Shown here in pieces: positions 43,579 to 56,453 of a DNA stretch of 64,000 bases. A model generated the notes under the pieces. It did not search any database and was not told the origin of the DNA. It saw only the letters and a list, made by a program, of their open reading frames with translations. Source of the DNA: Closterium sp. Naga37s-1 (taxonomy: Eukaryota; Streptophyta; Zygnematophyceae; Desmidiales; Closteriaceae); NCBI GenBank assembly GCA_947471745.1, contig CANJKZ010000922.1:3781001-3845000 (forward strand), given 5' to 3'. A program made the translations under genes and the position numbers. How positions within the stretch are numbered: position 1 is the stretch's first letter; each line of letters starts with the position of its first letter.

Positions 43579-46500
43579 TGCGTTATAGTGATCCTCGTTA
43601 TAGGTAGCTATGGCGGGAAATACCTCGGCGGGAGCTGGTGAATCTTCAGCCCAAGATCGTAGCGGCAGCCAGGATTCTGGTGTTTCGGTGCCAAGGGGAG
43701 CGCAAACAAACCAGGGCTCGCTGATCAAGGAGGTTCTAAAGAACTTCACCAGCGTCACCACGTCATGTACCTGCTTCCGGAGGTTGATTGCGGTCCGAAG
43801 GCGTGGACAGTGTTGAAGGAGCTGCACGTCCCGACCTCCGTTGTTGCAACGTTGATGCTCGAGAGGGAGCTGTCCGCGTTGCGCTTGAGCGAGGGAGAGC
43901 CGGTGCAACCTGTTTTGGACAAAATGCGCGACCTCTACGCGAAGTTGGCGACCGCGGGAATCACATACCCGGAGCAGACCAAGTGCTTGAAGATGCTCTC
44001 GCTGCTGCCGGAATCATGGCTTCAATTCACGAGCGGATTGAGCCTGCCGCAGAACCAGAGCTTGTGGACGCTCGTGTGGGTGCGGACGAAGATTCTGGAG
44101 GTGGACTTCCGTCGCCGCCAACTGAGGGGTGGAGATGACGGCAGCAGCGGCTATGGGATGCAAGGGAGCCGACGTGGCAGAGGACGTGGCTTCGGTGGTG
44201 CTGGACGCGGTGCAAAGAAAAACGACGACTCCAACGACCAACAAGGAGGTACCGGTTGGGGTCGCGGTGCGAAATCTGGACGTGGGGGCAAGTCGGGTGC
44301 TGGTGGCAAAATGAAAGGGAGTTGCTGGTATTGTGAGAAGGAGGGGCACCCCTGGTTTTTGTGCTATAAGAAACCCGATGGATGGACCCCCCAGAATCGT
44401 CAACAGGATGGCGGCGCGTGGAGGAACCAGAAAAACGGCGCGAACATGGTCGCCGATTCGTCCGACAACAACCCGAAGAGCAACGGCGGTGCAGAGAAGA
44501 AGAAGGATCGCGCCGCGGGCCAGTTCTTCCATATTGGAGAGCAGGGGGAGCAAGGAGACGCCTCTGCCAAGGTTGGAGCAGAGTTGCATCCCCTGGACTA
44601 TTGGGTGTTGGACACGGGCGCTGCTGGACGATGACGCCGCGCAAGGAGCTGCTTGATGACGTACGAGCTGCACCGATCAACGAGGTATGCTCCGCCTCTG
44701 GACACGCGCTGAAGGTGGCTGGTGCTGGACGAGCTGCATTCAAGGGAGCGGATGGCAAGCCGGTGGTGCTGCACAACGTTCTCCTCGTTCCTGATCTCAA
44801 GGCCAACCTCATCTCCCTCCGTAAGCTTGCCAAGGCTGGGGTGAGCACTAGTACGGATGGGGCACGCACGTACAAGGGGCAGCTGGGAAATCGGGTGCTT
44901 TGGGATCTGCACGAGAGCAAGGATGTGTACAGATCCATGTGGCAGCTGCCGGCGTTGGCGTGGCATGGTGGGGGGCAGGCTGGAGAGGGGTCTGCATCCC
45001 AAGGGGAGTGCAACGCCGTTGGAGGGGTTGTTGTGAAAGTGTCGGCCAGATCTGGGGAGACAGATTGGGCAATAACACACCGACGCTTGGGGCATGTGGC
45101 AATGCCCTTGTTGAAGCAGCTAGAGAAGGATGGAGCCGTCAAGGGTTTGAAGCTGAACGGACAGCCACCCGATGACAACTGTGAAATCTGTTTGCTCTCA
45201 AAATTCACTCGTTTCCCCTTTCATAGCGTGACAGGCAGGAGCAAGAAGCCTTTGGAGCTGGTTCACATGGACTTGGTGGGGCCGCTGCCGGTGCAAAGGC
45301 ACAAGGGGGAGCGGTATTTCCTAACCATTGTGAATGATTGGAGCAGACTCATGTGGGCATATCCGCTGAAGCAAAAGGACGAAGCCGCCTCTACGATACG
45401 GGAAGATTGGCTGCCATTTGCGGAGAAGCAAGCGGAGTGTGTGGTGAAGCGGATTAGGACAGATCGGGGTGGTGAGTTCCTTGGAGCTGAGATGACGGCC
45501 TGGCTCAAGAAGCAAGGCATTCAGAGAGAGCTGACCACGGCTTACACCCCGCAGTCCAACGGTGTAGCAGAACGGGCGAACCGGACTATTCTGGAGACAG
45601 CTAGGGCGCTGCTCATAGAATCAGGGGTGGGCAATTCCATGTGGCCCCATGCTGTCCGGCACGCTACCGTGGCTAGGAACAGGGTGCTCACTAAGGTTGG
45701 TAATGAATCGTGGGTGCCGCTGGAGAGGTGGCTTGGGAGGAAGCCGCCGGTGGACATGCTGAGGGTGTTCGGTTGCATGGCAGTCGCCCATGTCCCCAAG
45801 AAGTATCGAAGTAAGTTGGGGGCGAGTGCAATCTGGTGTGTGCATTTGGGGCTGGCTGCTGAGAGCAAGGGATGGCTGCTGTGGGAACCATTCAAGGGTG
45901 TGTTGTTTGACAGCAGGGATGTGAAGTTTGTTGACGGCATGATGTATGGGGGCTGGAAGAAACAGCCGGAGACTAAGGTGTCCCAGCAGATGGAGCAGAT
46001 CACCATGCAGCTGGACCTGACTCCTAGTGTGTGGGAGGAGGGAGAGGAGGCAGCTGCAGAGGGTGGTGATGGAGAGAAGGTGCAGGAGGCACCTGCTGGT
46101 GGAGGAGATGATGTGGAGACTAGTGGTAGCACCAAGGAAGCTGGTGGATCTGAGGGAGGAGAACAGCAGCATGGAAAAACTAAGGTTCCTGCGCTACCAT
46201 CAAGGAGGAAGCCGAAAGGTGTCGTTATGAGGGGATGGGAGACACCCGTCTCCAGGCCAGGACGTACCCGTATGGCCACTATGAAGCTGACTGCAGGAGC
46301 TGATGTAGCAGAGCAGCAGCTTGGGAATGAGGAGGCATTGCTGATTCTACCGCATGGCTATGACCCGGATGAGGAGGATGAACCTGCCTACTGTTTTCTT
46401 GCCCCTGCACCAGAGGAACCAACAAGCATGGAGGAGGCATTAGCTGGACCAGATAGGGAGAAGTGGCTGGTTTCTAGGGATGCTGAGTACCAAAGTTTGC

Positions 46501-48052
46501 TTGAGAATGGGACATGGGATCTGGTGATGCTGCCTGAGGGGAAGAAAGCCGTACAGTGCAAGTGGGTGCTAAGGATCAAGACCGATGACAAGGGACAGGT
46601 CCACCATCTACAAGAGTAGGCTGGTGGCTAAGGGGTTTATGCAGAAGGAGAAGCAGGACTTCAATGAGATCTTTGCTCCCACTGCCAAACCCCCTACCCT
46701 CCGTATTTTGTTGGCAGATGCAGCCGTTAGTGGGAAATCCATCAGTCAGATGGATATATCAACGGCATTCCTCAATGGGATTTTAGAGGAGGATGTGTAC
46801 ATGACGCAGCCACCTGGGTATGAGGATGGTACGGGCAGGGTGTGCAAGCTGAAAAAGTCCATCTACGGCTTGAAGCAGGCGCCACGCTGCTGGTACCAGA
46901 AGTTGGCAGCTGTTTTAGAGGACATGGGATTCAGGACCAGCAGCTGCGATGAGAGCCTCTTTCTCAAGGGGGAGGGGGAGAAGCTGGTGCTTTTTCTGGT
47001 GTACGTGGATGATATTCTTCTCTTCAGCAGCAGCATGAAGGAGATCCAGAACGTGCAGCAGCAGCTGATGAAGAACTTCAAGTGCAAGACCCTTGGGGAG
47101 GTAAAGTACTACCTCGGGATGCACGTGGAGAGGGATCTGGATCACATGTGGTTGAAGCTGCACCAGGAGAAGTTCATCAAGGAGCTGGGGGAGAAGTATG
47201 GGATTGAGAATGAGCGCAAGGTTGCAACTCCCCTGCCAGCAGAATTCAAGCTTGTGAAGGCAGCAGAGGATGAAGGGGTTGATGCTGAGGAGCAGCAGCA
47301 GTTTCAGTCCTTGGTGGACAGCCTCTTGTATGCCGCGGTTCATACGAGGCCCGATATCTCTTTCTCGGTTGGGCAGGGTTTAGGGTTTTGCAGAATCCAT
47401 CAGAGGAGCAGGTGGATGCAGCTAAGCATGTGGTGAAGTACCCGAACTCTCACCCAAGCATTGGAGTTCAATACTTTGCACCTGCACAAGTTAAGCAGAA
47501 AGGGGTTGAGGTGCTGAAAGAGAAAGGGGAGCGGCTTGGAGAAGGCAAGCCGTTTCTCACTTGCTTTACCGATGCTACGTAGGCTTCCGAGAAAGAGGAT
47601 TCCTCATCTGTGGGAGAATACATCTGCGTAGTTGGGGAGGACGTGTCAGTTGGAGGTCCAAGAAGCAGACGGAGACGGCACTCTCCTCTATTGAATCAGA
47701 GTACATGACAATGTTCCATGGGGTGAAGGAGGTGATTTGGTTGAGGAGGCTGTTAGAGGAGATTTGCCAGGAGCAGAAGGTTGCTACGCCGCTGTTTTCT
47801 GATAGCAAGGGGGCTCTTGGGATGGCTAGGAACGCTGTGCTTCATGGGCTGAACAAGCACATGCGTATCAAGTGGCACTGGCTGCGTAAGGAGGTTAAGA
47901 GGGGGACGGTGAATCCGATCACCAGCAGCCAGCGGACTTCCTCACCAAGAGGCTTGCAGATGAGCCTTATTGGCGTTGTGTGCGCATGAGTAGAATGAGG
48001 ATGAACTAGCATGGAATGATGTAGAATGCAGCCGGCAGGCTGAGGGGGAGTG

Positions 48053-49139
48053 TGTTGGGTGCAAATTCACATTGCACGACATCCGGCTGTCTATTAGTAC
48101 GAGTATGCGTGTGCGAATGCATTTGAGTGTGAATGGAATGTTCGTGTGTTTGTTTGCTTTCGCAATTTTCGCTTGATGCATTTGCAGGTACTCGCGCAAT
48201 GTGTGTTTCGGCACAATATTGTACGCTCTATGAACAGTGCAAGCAGAAAGGAGGAGCTCGCAAAGGAACCCAAGATGGAAGCTTTGCAGTTCGGTTGAAT
48301 TAATTGCGCGGATTCAGTTCTATCCAACTTGAAGTTGTACTGTTTTGTTTGGTTGACTATAGTGTAGCAGGGCAGGCACTATAGGGGTACAATTTAGGTG
48401 AAGGTTGGATGTTGTTTGTCTGTATCTGCATGCTACAGGGCCAGGGGAAACCAGCAGAACCAGCATTTGGCTGGTTGGGCAAAGACAAAATAGGTTCTGT
48501 TTTTAGGACCTGAACCTGGTTGTTGTTTTCTCGGGTTGCAAAAACAGAACCAGAGGTTGTTTACCAACCTACCACCTGCTGTTTTGTCCAGCCAGGTTGG
48601 TTCTGTTGCTTGGAATTATTTGGGATCATCCCTGGTTGTTCCAAGGTTGATTCCCAAGGTCCTTGCTAGCTAGAACTATATATTCCTTCTCTGTTGGTAC
48701 CTGAATATATTCAATTTGATTCAAGCGAATTCCTTCCTGGAATTTCATTTCTATGCGGTGCAACGGCAGAATGCTACCGAGTCAACACTAGTATGCTAGG
48801 ACTACGACGCTAGGCCAACGCTGTCCAATTCGTAACTCTGCAATGGCAGAATTTTTCGCGAGGCAACTTGGCTCTTTTGAAAGCTCTTAGAGTGAGCTTT
48901 GATATAGCGAGTTCTCAGCTTAATCCGATCGACGGTCTGCACGGCACGCTGCGCAACGTTCAAGGCACTCTTGTTGTTTTGACTAAGTCCCTCTTGATCC
49001 CTCTCTCTACAAACTCGGACCCGAGGATAGGGGCTGGTCTTGTACCAAGCACCCAGGGACCCTTGGAGGTGACCCCGAGGAGAGGTTTTAAGTTGGATAA
49101 CGTCTTAATAGCCTGAGTTTATTAGGCCCTTACACAACA
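48053..49139 (+). repeat. 3' LTR of F2-J, also 5' LTR of fragment K
   Basis: 1087-bp full-length F2 LTR, TGTTGGGTGC...TACACAACA. It is followed by another primer-binding site (49,143-49,154) and gag start, so one LTR serves two elements in tandem. Confidence 0.92.
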
Positions 49140-49860
49140 AGCTGGTATCAGAGCTGCGTTATTGTGATCCTCGTTATAGGTAGCTTTGGCGGGAAATACC
49201 TCGGCGGGAACTGGTGAATCTTCAGCCAGGATTCTGGTGTTTCGGCGCCAAGGGGAGCGCGAACAAACCAGGGCTCGCTGATCAAGGAGGTGCTGAAAAA
49301 TTTCACCGTCGAGAAGTTCAGTGGCGAGGGCTATGATGATTGGGCCTGGAAAATGCAACTTTATTTCTGTCAGATTGGATTGCTGAAACTAATGATTGGG
49401 GAGGAGCCTAGACCGAGTGACCCCGCGGTGCAGGAAGATTGGGACGAGCGCGCCTCAGCTGGCTACTATTTGATGTCGCAGAGTTTGGAGATGAACCAGC
49501 GTCACCACGTCATGCACCTGCTGCCGGAGGTTGATTGCGGTCCGAAGGCGTGGACCGTGTTGAAGGAGCTGCACGCCCCGACCTCCGTTGTCGCAACGTT
49601 GATGCTGGAGAGGGAGCTGTCCGCGTTGCGCTTGAGCGAGGGAGAGCCGGTGCAACCTGTTTTGGACAAAATGCGCGACCTCCACGCGAAGGTTGCTACG
49701 CCGCTGTTTTGTGATAGCAAGGGGGCTCTTGGGACGGTGAATCCAATCTATATCAAGACTCACCAGCAGCCAGCAGACTTCCTCACCAAGAGGCTTGCGG
49801 ATGAGCCTCAATGGAAGGAGCATGAACTAGCATGGAATGATTTGGAATGCAGCCGGCAGG
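49140..49860 (+). mobile_element. F2 fragment K: gag start and RNase H end
   Basis: Primer-binding site (49,143-49,154), gag N-terminal region with NFTVEKFSGEGYDDWAWKMQ and LMIGEEPRPSD (about 49,290-49,690), then the RNase H tail with HQQPADFLTKRL (about 49,690-49,830). A shortened F2 derivative. Its 3' LTR is not in the expected orientation; an inverted LTR piece follows. Confidence 0.85.
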
Positions 49861-50524
49861 TATTAAGACGTTATCCAACTTAAAACCTCTCCTCGGGGTC
49901 ACCTCCAAGGGTCCCCGGGTGCTTGGTACAAGACCAGCCCCTATCCTCGGGCCCGAGTTTGTAGAGAGAGGGATCAAGAGGGATTTAGTCAAAACAGCAA
50001 GAGTACCTTGAACGTCGCGTAGCGTGCCACGCAGACCGTCGATCGGATTAAGCTGAGAACTCGCTATATCGAAGCTCACTCTAAGAGCTTTCAAAAGAGC
50101 CAAGTTGCCTCACGAAAAGTTCTGCCATTGCAGATTTATGGCTCGGACAGCGTTTGTCTAGCGTCATAGTACTAGCGTACTAGTGTTGACTCGGTAGCAT
50201 TCCGCCGTCGGCCGCGTAGAAACGAAATTCCAGCAAGGTAGGAATTTGCTTGAATCAAATTGAATATATTCAGGTACAAACAGAGAAGGAATCTCTAGTT
50301 CTAGCGGGCAAGGACCTTGGGAATCAACCTGGGAACAATCAGGGATGATCCCAAATAATTCCAAGCAACAGAAACAACCTGGCTCGACAAAACAGCAGGT
50401 GGTAGGTTGATAAACAACCTCTGGTTCTGTTTTTCCAACCTGGGAAAACAACAACCAGGCTCAGGTCCTAAAAACAGAACCTGATTTGTCTTTGCCCAAC
50501 CAGCTAAATGCTGGTTACGCTGGT
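49861..50524 (-). repeat. partial F2 LTR, minus orientation
   Basis: About 664 bp of LTR from near its 3' end to mid LTR, meeting a plus-orientation LTR at 50,525. Confidence 0.87.
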
Positions 50525-50925
50525 TGTTGGGTGCAAATTCACATTGCACGATATCCTGCCGTCTGTTTGTACGAGTATGCGTGTGCGAATGCATTTGGGT
50601 GTGAATGGAATATTCGTGTGTTTGTTTGTTTTCGCAATTTTTGCTTGATGCATTTGCAGGTACTCGCGCAATGTACGCTTCGGCACAACATTGTACGCGT
50701 TATGAACAGTGCAAGCAGAAAGGACGAGCTCGCAAAGGAACCCAAGATGGAAGCTTTGCAGTTCAGTTTAATTGATTGCGCAGATTCAGTTCTATCCAAC
50801 TCGAACTTGTACTGTTTTGTTTGGTTGACTATAGTGTAACAGGGCAGGCACTATTGGGTTCAATTTAGATGAAGGTTGGATGTTGTTTGTCTGTATCTGC
50901 ATGCTACAGGGCCAGGGGAAACCAG
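50525..50925 (+). repeat. partial F2 LTR, plus orientation
   Basis: First ~400 bp of the LTR (TGTTGGGTGC start), stopping at AACCAG and meeting a minus-orientation LTR end. Confidence 0.87.
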
Positions 50926-50988
50926 TGTTAGTGTAATAAACTCAGGCTATTAAGACGTTATCCAACTTAAAACCTCTCCTCGGGGTCA
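50926..50988 (-). repeat. short F2 LTR end, minus orientation
   Basis: 63 bp from TGTTAGTG (LTR terminus) to CGGGGTCA, then directly F2 gag sequence. Confidence 0.8.
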
Positions 50989-51208
50989 ATCATCATAGCC
51001 CTCGCCATTGAACTTCTCGACGGTGAAGTTTTTCAGCACCTCCTTGATCAGCGAGCCCTGGTTTGTTCGCGCTCCCCTTGGCGCCGAAACACCAGAATCC
51101 TGGCTGCCACTACGATCTTGGGCTGAAGATTCACCAGCTCCCGCCGAGGTATTTCCCGCCATAGCTACCTATAACGAGGATGACTATAACGCAGCTCTGA
51201 TACCAGCT
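50989..51208 (-). pseudogene. F2 gag start with primer-binding site
   Basis: Minus-strand gag N-terminus (ATG at 51,160-51,162, then MAGNTSAGAGESSAQ and NFTVEKFNGEGYDD) and the rc primer-binding site at 51,194-51,205, next to the LTR that starts at 51,209. Confidence 0.85.
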
Positions 51209-51539
51209 TGTTGGTGTAAGGGCCTAATAAACTCAGGCTATTAAGACGTTATCCAACTTAAAACCTCTTCTCGGGGTCACCTCCAAGGGTCCCTGGGTGC
51301 TTGGTACAAGACCAGCCCCTATCCTCGGGTCCGAGTTTGTAGAGAGAGGGATCAAGAGGGACTTAGTCAAAACAGCAAGAGTACCTTGAACGTCGCGTAG
51401 CGTGCCGCGCAGACCGTCGATCGGATTAAGCTGAAAACTCGCTATATCGAAGATCAATCTAAGAGCTTTCAAAAGAGCCAACTTGCCTCGCGAAAAGTTC
51501 TGCCATTGCAGAGTTATGACTCAGACAGCGTTTGTCTAG
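51209..51539 (-). repeat. partial F2 LTR, minus orientation
   Basis: Last ~330 bp (element sense) of an F2 LTR, TGTTGGTGTAAGG start on the plus strand. It stops where integrase sequence of element B begins. Confidence 0.87.
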
Positions 51540-53530
51540 TCGGACAGCATGGGGCCACATCGAATTGCCCACCCCTGATTTTATGAGCAGCGCCCTAGCT
51601 GTCTCCAGAATGGTCCGGTTCGCCCGTTCTGCTACACCGTTGGACTACGGAGAGTAAGCTGTGGTCAGCTCCTTTTGAATGCCCTGCTTCTTGAGCCAGG
51701 CCGTCGTTTCAGCTCCAAAGAACTCACCACCCCGGTCTGTCCTAATCCGCTTCACTACACACTCCGCTTGCTTCTCCACGAATGGCAGCCAATCTTCCTT
51801 TATCGTAGAGGCGGCCTGGTCCTTTTGCTTCAGCGGATACGCCCACATGAGTCTGCTTCAATCATCCACAATGGTTAGGAAATGCCGCTCCCCCTTGTGC
51901 CCTTGCACCGGCAGCGGCCCCACCAGGTCCATGTCAACCAGCTCCAAAGGCTTCTTGCTTCTGCCAGTCACGCTATGAAAAGGGAAACGAGTGAATTTTG
52001 AGAGCAAACAGATTTCACAGTTGTTATCGGGTGGCTGTCCGTTCAGCTTCAAACCCTTGACGGCTCCATCCTTCTCTAGCTGCTTCAACAAGGGCATTGC
52101 CACATGCCCCAAGCGTCGGTGTGCCGTTGCCCAATCTGTCTCCCCAGATCTGGCCGACACTTTCACACCAACCCCTCCAACGGCGTTGCACTCCCCCTGG
52201 GATGCAGACCCCTCTCCAGCCTGCCCCCCACCGTGCCACGCCAACGCCGGCAGCTGCCACATGGATCTGTACACATCCTTGCTCTCGTGCAGATCCCAAA
52301 GCACCCGATTTCCCAGCTGCCCCTTGTACGTGCGTGCCCCATCCGTGCTAGTGCTCACCCCAGCCTTGGCAAGCTTACGGAGGAAGATGAGGTTGGCCTT
52401 GAGATCAGGAACGAGAAGAACGTTGTGCAGCACCACCGGCTTGCCATCCGCTCCCTTGAATGCAGCTCGTCCCGCACCAGCCACCTTCAGCGCGTGTCCA
52501 GAGGCGGAGCATACCTCGTTGATCGGTGCAGCTCGTACGTCATCAAGCAGCTCCTTGCGCGGCGTCATCGTCCAAGCAGCGCCCGTGTCCAACACCCAAT
52601 AGTCCAGGGGATGCAGCTCTGCTCCAACCTTGGCAGAGGCGTCTCCTTGCTCCCCCTGCTCTCCAATATGGAAGAACTGGCCCGCGGTGCGCTCCTTCTT
52701 CTTCTCTGCACCGCCGTTGCTCTTAGGGTTGTTGTCGGACGAATCGGCGACCATGTTCGCGCCGTTTTTCTGGTTCCTCCACGCGCCGCCATCCTGTTGA
52801 CGATTCTGGGGGGTCCATCCATCGGGTTTCTTATAGCACAAAAACCAGGGGTGCTCCTCCTTCTCACAATACCAGCAACTCCCTTTCATTTTGCCACCAG
52901 CACCCGACTTGCCCCCACGTCCAGATTTCGCACCGCGACCCCAACCGGTACCTCCTTGTTGGTCGTTGGAGTCGTCGTCCTTCTTTGCACTGCGTCCAGC
53001 ACCACTGAAGCTACGTTCTCTGCCACGTTTGCTCTCTTGCATCCCGTAACCACTGCTGCCGTCGTCTCCACCCCTCAGTTGGCGGCGACAGAAGTCCTCT
53101 TCCAGAATCTTCGTCGGCACCCACTCGAGCGTCCACAAGCTCTGGTTCTGCGGCAGGCTCAATCCGCTCGTGAATTGAAGCCACGATTCCGGCAGCAGCG
53201 AGAGCATCTTCAAGCACTTGGTCTGCTCCGGGTAGGTGATTCCCGCGGTCGCCAACTTCGCGTAGAGGTCGCGCATTTTGTCCAAAACAGGTTGCACCGG
53301 CTCTCCCTCGCTCAAGCGCAATGCGGACAGCTCCCTCTCCAGCATCAACGTTGCGACAACGGAGGTCGGGGCATGCAGCTCCTTCAACACGGTCCACGCC
53401 TTCGGACCGCAATCAACCTCCGGCAGCAGGTGCATGACGTGGTGACGCTGGTTCAGCTCCAAACTCTGCGACATCAAGTAGTAGCCAGCTGAGGCGTGCT
53501 TGTCCCAATCTTCCTGCAGCGCGGGGTCAC

Positions 53531-53660
53531 TGTCAAACTTATATATGCTATAGTCTCTTTAGGCTGTAGTGGGGTAGTCCTTAGAGGGTACAACACTTTT
53601 GTGTTTGCTACTTGTACCCACCTTCTTTCTAGTTCATTCATTCCTTTCATTATTCTGTCA
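53531..53660 (+). repeat. 5' LTR of F1-A'
   Basis: 130 bp, TGTCAAAC...ATTCTGTCA, next to the primer-binding-like site. Confidence 0.93.
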
Positions 53661-53754
53661 TGGTATAGAGCGGGTTCCCTAGTGGGACCGTTTTTTTTTA
53701 AGGGCCCACCACTACGATTTTTTTTTTTCCTTACCTGCCCGAAGCGCGCTCTCC

Positions 53755-54590
53755 CTTTAGCGGCCCGCCCTTAGGGCCCTCCTCGTCGCGCCCCTCACGG
53801 CCCCCCTTCGAGGCCCTTCGCGGCCCCCCTTTGCGGCCCTTCGCGGCCTGTCGAGGCCCTTCGCGGCCCCCTTTTGCGGCCCTTCGCGGCCCTTCGCGGC
53901 CCTTCGCGGCCCTTCGCGGCCCCCTTCGCGGCCCGTCGCAGCCCTTCGCGGCCCCTTTGCGGCCCTTTGCGGCCCTTCGCGGCCCTTCGCGGCCCCTTGC
54001 GGCCCCTTCGCGGCCCTTCGCGGCCCCTCTTCGCGGCCCTTCGCGGCCCCTCTTCGCGGCCCTTCGCGGCCCCTTTGCGGCCATTCGCGGCCCCTCTTGC
54101 GGCCCTTCGCGGCCCCTTTGCGGCCATTCGCGGCCCCTCCAGCAGCTGCCGTAGCCCCTGCCGGCCCCTACTGGCGCGCCCCTTCCGTGCCCCTGCTGAC
54201 GTGCCCCTACTGGCGCACCCCTACTGGCCCCTGCTGGCGAGCCCCTGCCGGCCCCTACATGCGCGCCCCTACCGGCCCCTGCTGGCGAGCCCCTGCCAGC
54301 CCCTGCTGACGCGCCTCTACCGACCTCTGCTGACGCGCCCCTGCCGGCCCCTGCTGACGCGGCCCCTGCTGGTGTTCCCCCCCCTACTGGTGCGGCCCCT
54401 GCATTCCCGGCCCGCCCCTGCATTCCCGGCCCGCCCCTGCACCCGTCTCTGGTAAGCCGAGCCGCGCCGCCCAACCGAGCCGCGCCGCCCAGCCGAGCCG
54501 CGCCGCCCGACCGAGCCGCGCTGCCCAACCGAGCCGCGCCGCTCAGGCGAGCCGCGCCGCCCCACCGAGCCGCACTGCCCTACTGAGCCG
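53755..54590 (+). repeat. GC-rich tandem-repeat leader of F1-A'
   Basis: First block (to about 54,135) of 10- to 14-bp units around CGCGGCCCTT; second block (about 54,150-54,400) around CCCCTGCTGGCGCG; third block (about 54,440-54,600) around GAGCCGCGCCGCC. Confidence 0.88.
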
Positions 54591-56453
54591 CACTGCCCTA
54601 CCGAGCCGCACTGCCTTGCACTGCCTTACTACCTCTACTTCTACTGCTGCTACTCTTCCTACTGCTCCTACTGCTGCTTAGGCTAGTCCTACCGTTCTCA
54701 CCTTTGACGCTGAGGGACGTGCAGTTGACTTTGACGTGTGGGTTGACGACCTCCAGCTCTTTCTTCAGTGTGATTCTAGGGATGGGGTATCCCTTTTCGA
54801 TCACACGTCCGGTGTTTCCATTGCTCCTGCTGCCACTGCTGACAGTACGGTTCGCTCGCAGTGGACCACTCGTGACGCTGTTGCTCGTCTTGCTGTTCGT
54901 AGTCACCTGCCGCCTACTGAGCGCGAACATTTTGGCCAGTACAAGACTGCTCAGTCTTTGTACGAATCTGTAGTTGCACGCTACTCCTCTCCTGCCACTG
55001 CTGCCCTCAGCCGCCTCATGCTGCCGTACCTTTTCCCTGACCTTGCCGCCTTTACCACAGTTGCTGACCTAGTTGCTCACCTTCGCACTAGTGACGCCCG
55101 CTACCGCGCTGCCCTTCCCACTGAGTTCTGTGCCAAGAACTCCCCCCCCATGTACATCACCCTTTACTACCTAGTCACCCGCCTCCCTGACTCCCTTTCT
55201 TCAGTCAGGGACCACTTTCTCTCCCTTTGCCCTACCAAGCTGACTGTCGACCTGTTAGAGGAGTGCCTTGCTGCAGCTGAGAAGAGTATCTTAGCTGTAG
55301 GTGCTTCTCGCGGCGACCGTCGCACCCCTTTCTTTGAGGGGTGTTCCCCTGTTCCACTTCTCCCCTTTGTAGCTTCTGCTGCTGCTGTCGACCTCGTTGG
55401 CACTGAGGAGGTCGGAGCTGCGCCTGCCCCTAGTGGGAACGCCGCAACAGCAGGGGCAAGGGGAGCAAGGGTGGTGGAGGGGGCAACGGGGGAAGCAGTG
55501 GCGGAGGTGGAGGAGGCGGAGGAGGTGGCGGTGGAGGTGGTACTGGGAGTGGGGGCGTCAGTGGCGGCGGTGGAGGTAGTGGCGGCGGTGGCGGAGGTGG
55601 TGGAGGCAGCGGCAGTGGTGGTGGAGGTGGCGGTGGCGGTGGTACTGGTCGAGGTGCAGCCGCGCAGCGTGGAGGCTTTGGTGGCAGCCAGCGCCAGCAG
55701 CAGTTGCGCTCCCGTGAGACCCCGTTGGTCCAGCAGCTTCGTGAGTAGTACGCTGGGCGTGGGAGGTCTGGGGGTGCAGGTCCCTGCACTTACGTTCTTC
55801 GCACCGGCACTCGTAGTGGGGAGGTGTGTGGGCTCCCACACACTACGCAGCGCTGCTTCGGTCGCTTGACTGACGCTTGGCGTGCCCAGTTTCCAGACGC
55901 CGTTGAGCTCCCTCGCTGGCATGATCTGCTTCTGCAGAATGTGCCTATCTTTGATCTTTATTTTGATGCTATCCTTGCTGCCATGTATGCTATTGCTGAT
56001 AGTGCTGAGGGTGACTGTTACCTGAGTGCCCCGCCCTACCCGGGCATTGCGGCTGCTACTCTAGGTGCTAGTGCGTCTGCTGCTCCAGATACTGGTGCGT
56101 CTGCTGCTCCGGGTGCTGGTGCGTCTGCTCTCTCTGGTATTGCACCTACTGAGTCCTTGCACACTTGACTCTGGTGCTTCGCGCTCTTTCTTTAGAGACA
56201 GCACCACGCTCACGCGCTCAGTCGGCCTGTTGCGGTCTCCCTTGCTGACCCCTTAGGGGGCCCAGTCCTTGCACACTCCTCCACGGGTCTACCGTGTCCT
56301 GCGGCCCCGTCGGGCTTGCTGTCGGGACTCCACCTCCCCTCGTTCTCTACGAACTTGGTGAGTGGAGCTGACCTCCAGGACGCGTGGGTTGACCAGTTCA
56401 CCCCTGGAGGTCAGCGTGTGACCCACGCACTTGCTCTCGGACGGGCCGCCACC

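Larger units (their letters stand above)
42489..49139 (+). mobile_element. F2 copia element J with both LTRs
   Basis: The most complete F2 element in the window. 5' LTR 42,489-43,563 (first ~15 bp missing), primer-binding site TGGTATCAGAGC (43,567-43,578), gag from ATG 43,610, CCHC knuckle (about 44,323-44,364), protease (about 44,605), pre-integrase (about 45,080), integrase (about 45,260-45,600, with DRGGEF and QSNGVAERAN), reverse transcriptase (YVDDILLFSS, about 47,001), RNase H to about 48,008, purine tract TGAGGGGGAG (48,041-48,050) and 3' LTR 48,053-49,139. Broken, with about five breaks. The left LTR abuts another F2 fragment, so no TSD can be read. Confidence 0.93.
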
